A DNA stretch of 27,104 nucleotides from Candidatus Delongbacteria bacterium (GTDB taxonomy: Bacteria; UBA4055). The notes beneath the pieces are model-generated. The model did not search any database, was not told where the DNA came from, and saw only the letters and a program-made list of their open reading frames with translations. This document shows positions 25,070 through 27,104 of this stretch, piece by piece. Location: positions 1 through 27,104 of the forward strand of contig JAFGVM010000087.1 in assembly GCA_016937995.1 (NCBI GenBank), written 5' to 3'. The position numbers and the translations under genes were made by a program. How positions within the stretch are numbered: the stretch's first letter is position 1; each line of letters opens with the position of its first letter.

Positions 25070-25624
25070 TTAACCAATTTTACAAAGATTATATTGACCT
25101 ATGAGAAGTTCGTAATCTGATATCGGAGGACATAATTCCTGAAAACAACATTTATTACATGGTTTGACTTTACTTCTAGTTAAAAACCAGTTACTTGTTT
25201 CTTTTCATGCATTTATTAAGATCGAAACAAAGTTCTGGTCAATTCTTCCAATAGTTTTCTTGTCAAACACTGAAGTTTTAATAGACTTATCAGGAAGTAC
25301 ATATAAATTGCCATAGGAATTTCGATTCAAAGTTCGATTAGCGAAGATATCTTTACGCTTTGTTGTTGTACCAGCAAAATCGCAAGAATCAAGATACACA
25401 CTATTTTTAAAGAAATCAATATTCTTATTATTATAAATTGGCTTAAATCTATAGTTATCAATATTATATTTTTTTATTACTTTGTTGAAGGACTCTTTCC
25501 CATTGTGGAATTTTCTATAAGAATTTGCATATCTATTCCCGTCAAGGCTTATTAAAATTCTAAAATCATTTTTCACTAGAAATTCCATATATTTATCTAA
25601 TAATACTCCTTTCTTATGACTCAT
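25070..25624 (-). pseudogene. Remnant of radical-SAM/SPASM and pseudo-radical-SAM peptide maturase genes, with internal TGA
   Basis: The frame from ATG 25624 reads to TGA 25205-25207 and then continues in frame to TAA 25070-25072. The first ~45 residues (VLLDKYMEFLVKNDFRILISLDGN, NSYRKFHNGKESFNKVI) match the middle of radical-SAM maturases of the GG-Bacteroidales peptide system. The rest (KPIYNNKNIDFF, KRKDIFANRTLNRNSYGNLYVLPD, then after the TGA WFLTRSKVKPCNKC, LCPPISDYELLIGQYNLC) matches the C-terminal half of the companion pseudo-rSAM/SPASM protein. The N-terminal half with CxxxCxxC is absent; a TAA lies directly before the ATG. The gene is thus broken at the front, probably fused by an internal deletion, and interrupted by TGA. 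Family names are from memory (TIGR04148, TIGR04150). A cluster for modified-peptide production probably existed here; no precursor peptide was found. Confidence 0.7.
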
Positions 25625-25646
25625 TTATTTACGAGGTAATATATTA

Positions 25647-25675
25647 TTGTAACAACGAAAAATGTTTCATATATT
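25647..25675 (+). promoter_or_regulatory. Promoter of the second nucleotidyltransferase pair
   Basis: TTGTAA (25647-25652) and TATATT (25670-25675) are 17 bases apart. The predicted transcription start coincides with ATG 25682, so the mRNA may be leaderless, in line with the absence of a ribosome binding site. Confidence 0.55.
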
Positions 25676-25681
25676 TCTTTT

Positions 25682-25870
25682 ATGAAAAAAAGCCTGAAAA
25701 TAGTAAAAAAAGGACATGATGAGAGCAATCTAATATATTGGTTGTCACTTAGTTATAAAAATAGATTGATAAATCTTCAAAAAATGCGAGAAGAAGTAAA
25801 TGAAAGATTCTATCCAGATCAACAACGATTTCAAAGAGTTTGCAGAATTACTAGAAAAAAACAAAGTTAA
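25682..25870 (+). CDS. Small protein paired with nucleotidyltransferase, putative antitoxin
   Basis: The 62 residues (MKKSLKIVKK at the start, NLIYWLSLSYKNRLINLQKMREEV in the middle, RFQRVCRITRKKQS at the end) follow the pattern of small proteins often encoded just before a single-domain nucleotidyltransferase in Bacteroidota and related phyla: YW followed by a helix with RL..L..MR, then the basic QRV.RI motif. It overlaps the next gene by 71 bases in another frame, typical of this pair. The arrangement is toxin-antitoxin-like, but this subfamily's activity is not something I can confirm. No ribosome binding site is visible; the start may be leaderless behind the promoter at 25647-25675. Confidence 0.65.
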   Translation: MKKSLKIVKKGHDESNLIYWLSLSYKNRLINLQKMREEVNERFYPDQQRFQRVCRITRKKQS

Positions 25871-26282
25871 ATATCTTATAATTGGTGGCTTTGCAGTCAA
25901 TTTTCACGGTTATCCCAGGTACACAAAAGATATTGACATTTGGTTAATGGTAGATCCCTCAAATATTGATAATTTCTTAAAAACTCTTAAAGAATTCGGA
26001 TTTGAAAGCCTAGGTTTGAATGAAAAAGATTTTTCTGATAAGGATAATATAATTCAACTGGGTTATGAACCTAATAGAATTGATATTCTTGTATCTGTTG
26101 ATGGATTGGAATTTCAAAAAACCTATGAAAACAGATTAGATTATAAATACGATGATATTTGCTTGAACTTTATTTCAATAGATGATTTAATAATTGCAAA
26201 ACAGACATCTGGAAGGCCACAGGACTTAGCTGACGCAGACATTTTGTTAAAAATAAAAAATCGTTCAAAACAAAGTATTTAG
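25800..26282 (+). CDS. MNT/DUF6036-like nucleotidyltransferase (putative toxin)
   Basis: The 160 residues form a minimal nucleotidyltransferase: YLIIGGFAVNFHGYPRYTKDIDIWL with Gly29-Gly30 and the metal-binding Asp44 and Asp46, then IDILVSVDGLEF carrying the likely third carboxylate, and the C-terminal ISIDDLIIAKQTSGRPQDLADADIL block common to these proteins. The sequence is distinct from the AbiEii-type protein at 22377-23015, so the window contains two unrelated nucleotidyltransferase modules. ATG 25800 lies inside the partner gene; AGAAG upstream is a weak ribosome binding site, and translational coupling is likely. It ends in TAG 12 bases from the convergent small membrane protein gene, and the pair starts just where the broken maturase gene loses its N-terminal half. 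Confidence 0.8.
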   Translation: MKDSIQINNDFKEFAELLEKNKVKYLIIGGFAVNFHGYPRYTKDIDIWLMVDPSNIDNFLKTLKEFGFESLGLNEKDFSDKDNIIQLGYEPNRIDILVSVDGLEFQKTYENRLDYKYDDICLNFISIDDLIIAKQTSGRPQDLADADILLKIKNRSKQSI

Positions 26283-26294
26283 AATTCACATCAT

Positions 26295-26591
26295 TTACAC
26301 AACTTCCGTAAAATCCGGTAACACAAAATACATTAACGTGTAGAATATCAATATAAACCATCCGAAAATAGGAATCGTTTTACCTTCGAGGAATGAAGCC
26401 CACCCAGCAGCCAGCCATCCAACTATGGTTCCTCCATAGTTATCCATGAACCATTCTCCAAACCAGATCAAAGCTAGTGGACCTAAAAGAGTTAAGGTTA
26501 CATCTAACACATCCTCTCTTTTCAGCATAGATACAATAGCTACAAATATCAATGCATATATAATTGAAATTATTTTACTTTTATTTATCAT
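26295..26591 (-). CDS. Small membrane protein of unknown function
   Basis: The start ATG 26589-26591 (MINKSKII) has AAGGA upstream; earlier in-frame starts overlap the preceding gene and lack such a site. The 98 residues contain three hydrophobic segments (about 6-22, 31-48 and 74-92), with GPLALIWFGEWFMDNYGG in the middle and a tryptophan- and glycine-rich loop (TIVGWLAAGWASF). I do not recognise a characterised family. It follows the broken propeller frame by 10 bases, so both were probably in one transcript. Confidence 0.6.
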   Translation of the reverse strand: MINKSKIISIIYALIFVAIVSMLKREDVLDVTLTLLGPLALIWFGEWFMDNYGGTIVGWLAAGWASFLEGKTIPIFGWFILIFYTLMYFVLPDFTEVV

Positions 26592-26601
26592 GTAATTTTC
26601 C

Positions 26602-27063
26602 TTATTTAAATTCATAATCATATACTTCAATGATATCATTTCCATAATCTATCAAATAGAATTTGTCTTTTAAGTAAATTGCTTTCTCATGTTTTTCTTT
26701 TGAAGGATTTACCAATACGAAGTTAGCAATCAGTTTATCATTACTAAAGATATCGAATACCATATCCTTGCCAGAAAATCCACCATCAATAAAAGTCCAC
26801 AAATAACCATTTTTATCCGTCATAATATCATACATTGCCAGTTTATAATCATATATTTCATCAGCGTCTTCAGGTTTACCATCCTTAAAGATCTCATCTA
26901 ATTCCTCTTTGGTAAATCGTTTTTTAGCATAATTTTTTCGTATTTTCCCTTTCCATTCTCCAGAATGCGAATAAACATCAACCTTATATTCCGATTTGTT
27001 TCTCAAAGTTACAAAAATAGGTGTAATGGTCAAAAAGTGGGTGCTATTTAGATAATAAATAAT
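26602..27063 (-). pseudogene. C-terminal fragment of a third 6-bladed propeller protein
   Basis: The frame is open from 27063 to TAA 26602-26604, with only a TTG (27031-27033) as possible start and no ribosome binding site. The ~150 residues match the last blades of the two complete paralogs: KVDVYSHSGEWKGKI, the acidic Lys-rich insert, YDIMTDKNGYLW, VFDIFSNDKLIANF and the end IIEVYDYEFK. Signal peptide, lipobox and about 200 residues are missing. A TAG stands at 27064-27066, and the codons before it in the same frame read VSKNIES, like VSNKNIES near the N-terminus of the paralog at 23921-25051. That would mean a large internal deletion plus a stop codon, but the match is short. Confidence 0.6.
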
Positions 27064-27104
27064 CTAGAATTTTAAACTTTCTATGTTCTTTGAGACCTGC
27101 ATGA

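Noticed and set aside
23261-25204. Double-Gly leader precursor peptide for the C39/maturase remnants
   Set aside because: No short frame with a GG or GA site and a plausible ribosome binding site was found in the gaps around these remnants.
2149-25207. TGA reassigned to an amino acid (glycine or tryptophan code, or selenocysteine), because two genes contain in-frame TGA
   Set aside because: The TolC-like gene ends in TGA with a classic GTGA overlap. LeuRS, both RND genes and the other intact genes have no internal TGA and use TGG and GGN codons. One of the two affected genes is broken in other ways, and no selenoprotein features were seen.
27044-27103. Possible C-terminal end of a - strand gene (HAGLKEHRKF... 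to TAG) at the window edge
   Set aside because: Only 19 codons are visible, with no recognisable motif, and the overlapping frame shows a better match to the propeller N-terminus.

Overview
The window looks like low-GC chromosomal DNA from an uncultured member of the Fibrobacterota-Chlorobiota-Bacteroidota (FCB) superphylum, perhaps a Cloacimonadota-, Delongbacteria- or Ignavibacteria-like lineage. The reasons are two secreted proteins with type IX secretion (T9SS) C-terminal sorting domains (one with the NYPNPFNP motif), several lipoproteins of the 6-bladed beta-propeller type common in Bacteroidota, and remnants of a peptide-maturation locus like those of Bacteroidales. No phylogenetic marker was searched, so the phylum is an inference. 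No rRNA, tRNA, CRISPR array or complete insertion sequence was seen.

Layout. (1) 1-4211, + strand: the tail of one T9SS-sorted protein, then a large T9SS-sorted multidomain surface or secreted protein split by one in-frame TGA. Both end in almost identical terminators. (2) 4228-6804: leuS with its own promoter, ending in a bidirectional terminator. (3) 6803-9726, - strand: M42 aminopeptidase, Hsp15-like S4 protein, ABC ATPase and ABC permease, apparently one operon behind a good sigma70-like promoter. (4) 9751-20569, - strand: an efflux operon in the order TolC-type outer-membrane protein, membrane fusion protein, zinc-ribbon/methyltransferase-like membrane protein, a 1249-aa RND transporter with an extra membrane block, and a second 1030-aa RND transporter. 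(5) 20752-27063: an accessory, decaying region with two 6-bladed propeller lipoproteins and a broken third, an AbiEii-type nucleotidyltransferase pair, a truncated C39 bacteriocin-export peptidase, a broken and probably chimeric radical-SAM/pseudo-radical-SAM maturase, a second nucleotidyltransferase pair, and a small membrane protein.

The spaces between the - strand genes hold many short dispersed palindromes. Six belong to a family headed GTAGGG on the coding strand, with stems that differ in sequence but stay self-complementary. Five begin TGTCAT (one as TGTCTT) on the + strand, and three are CAAGGGG...CCCCTTG elements. They are packed as mosaics just upstream of genes. A heptanucleotide tandem repeat supplies the stop codon of the larger RND gene.

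How the genes fit together: region 4 is the most complete system, a tripartite envelope exporter with two RND subunits and an unexpected zinc-ribbon/methyltransferase-like membrane protein encoded between them and the adaptor. Region 5 reads as the remains of a peptide (RiPP-like) maturation and export locus invaded or replaced by two toxin-antitoxin-like modules.
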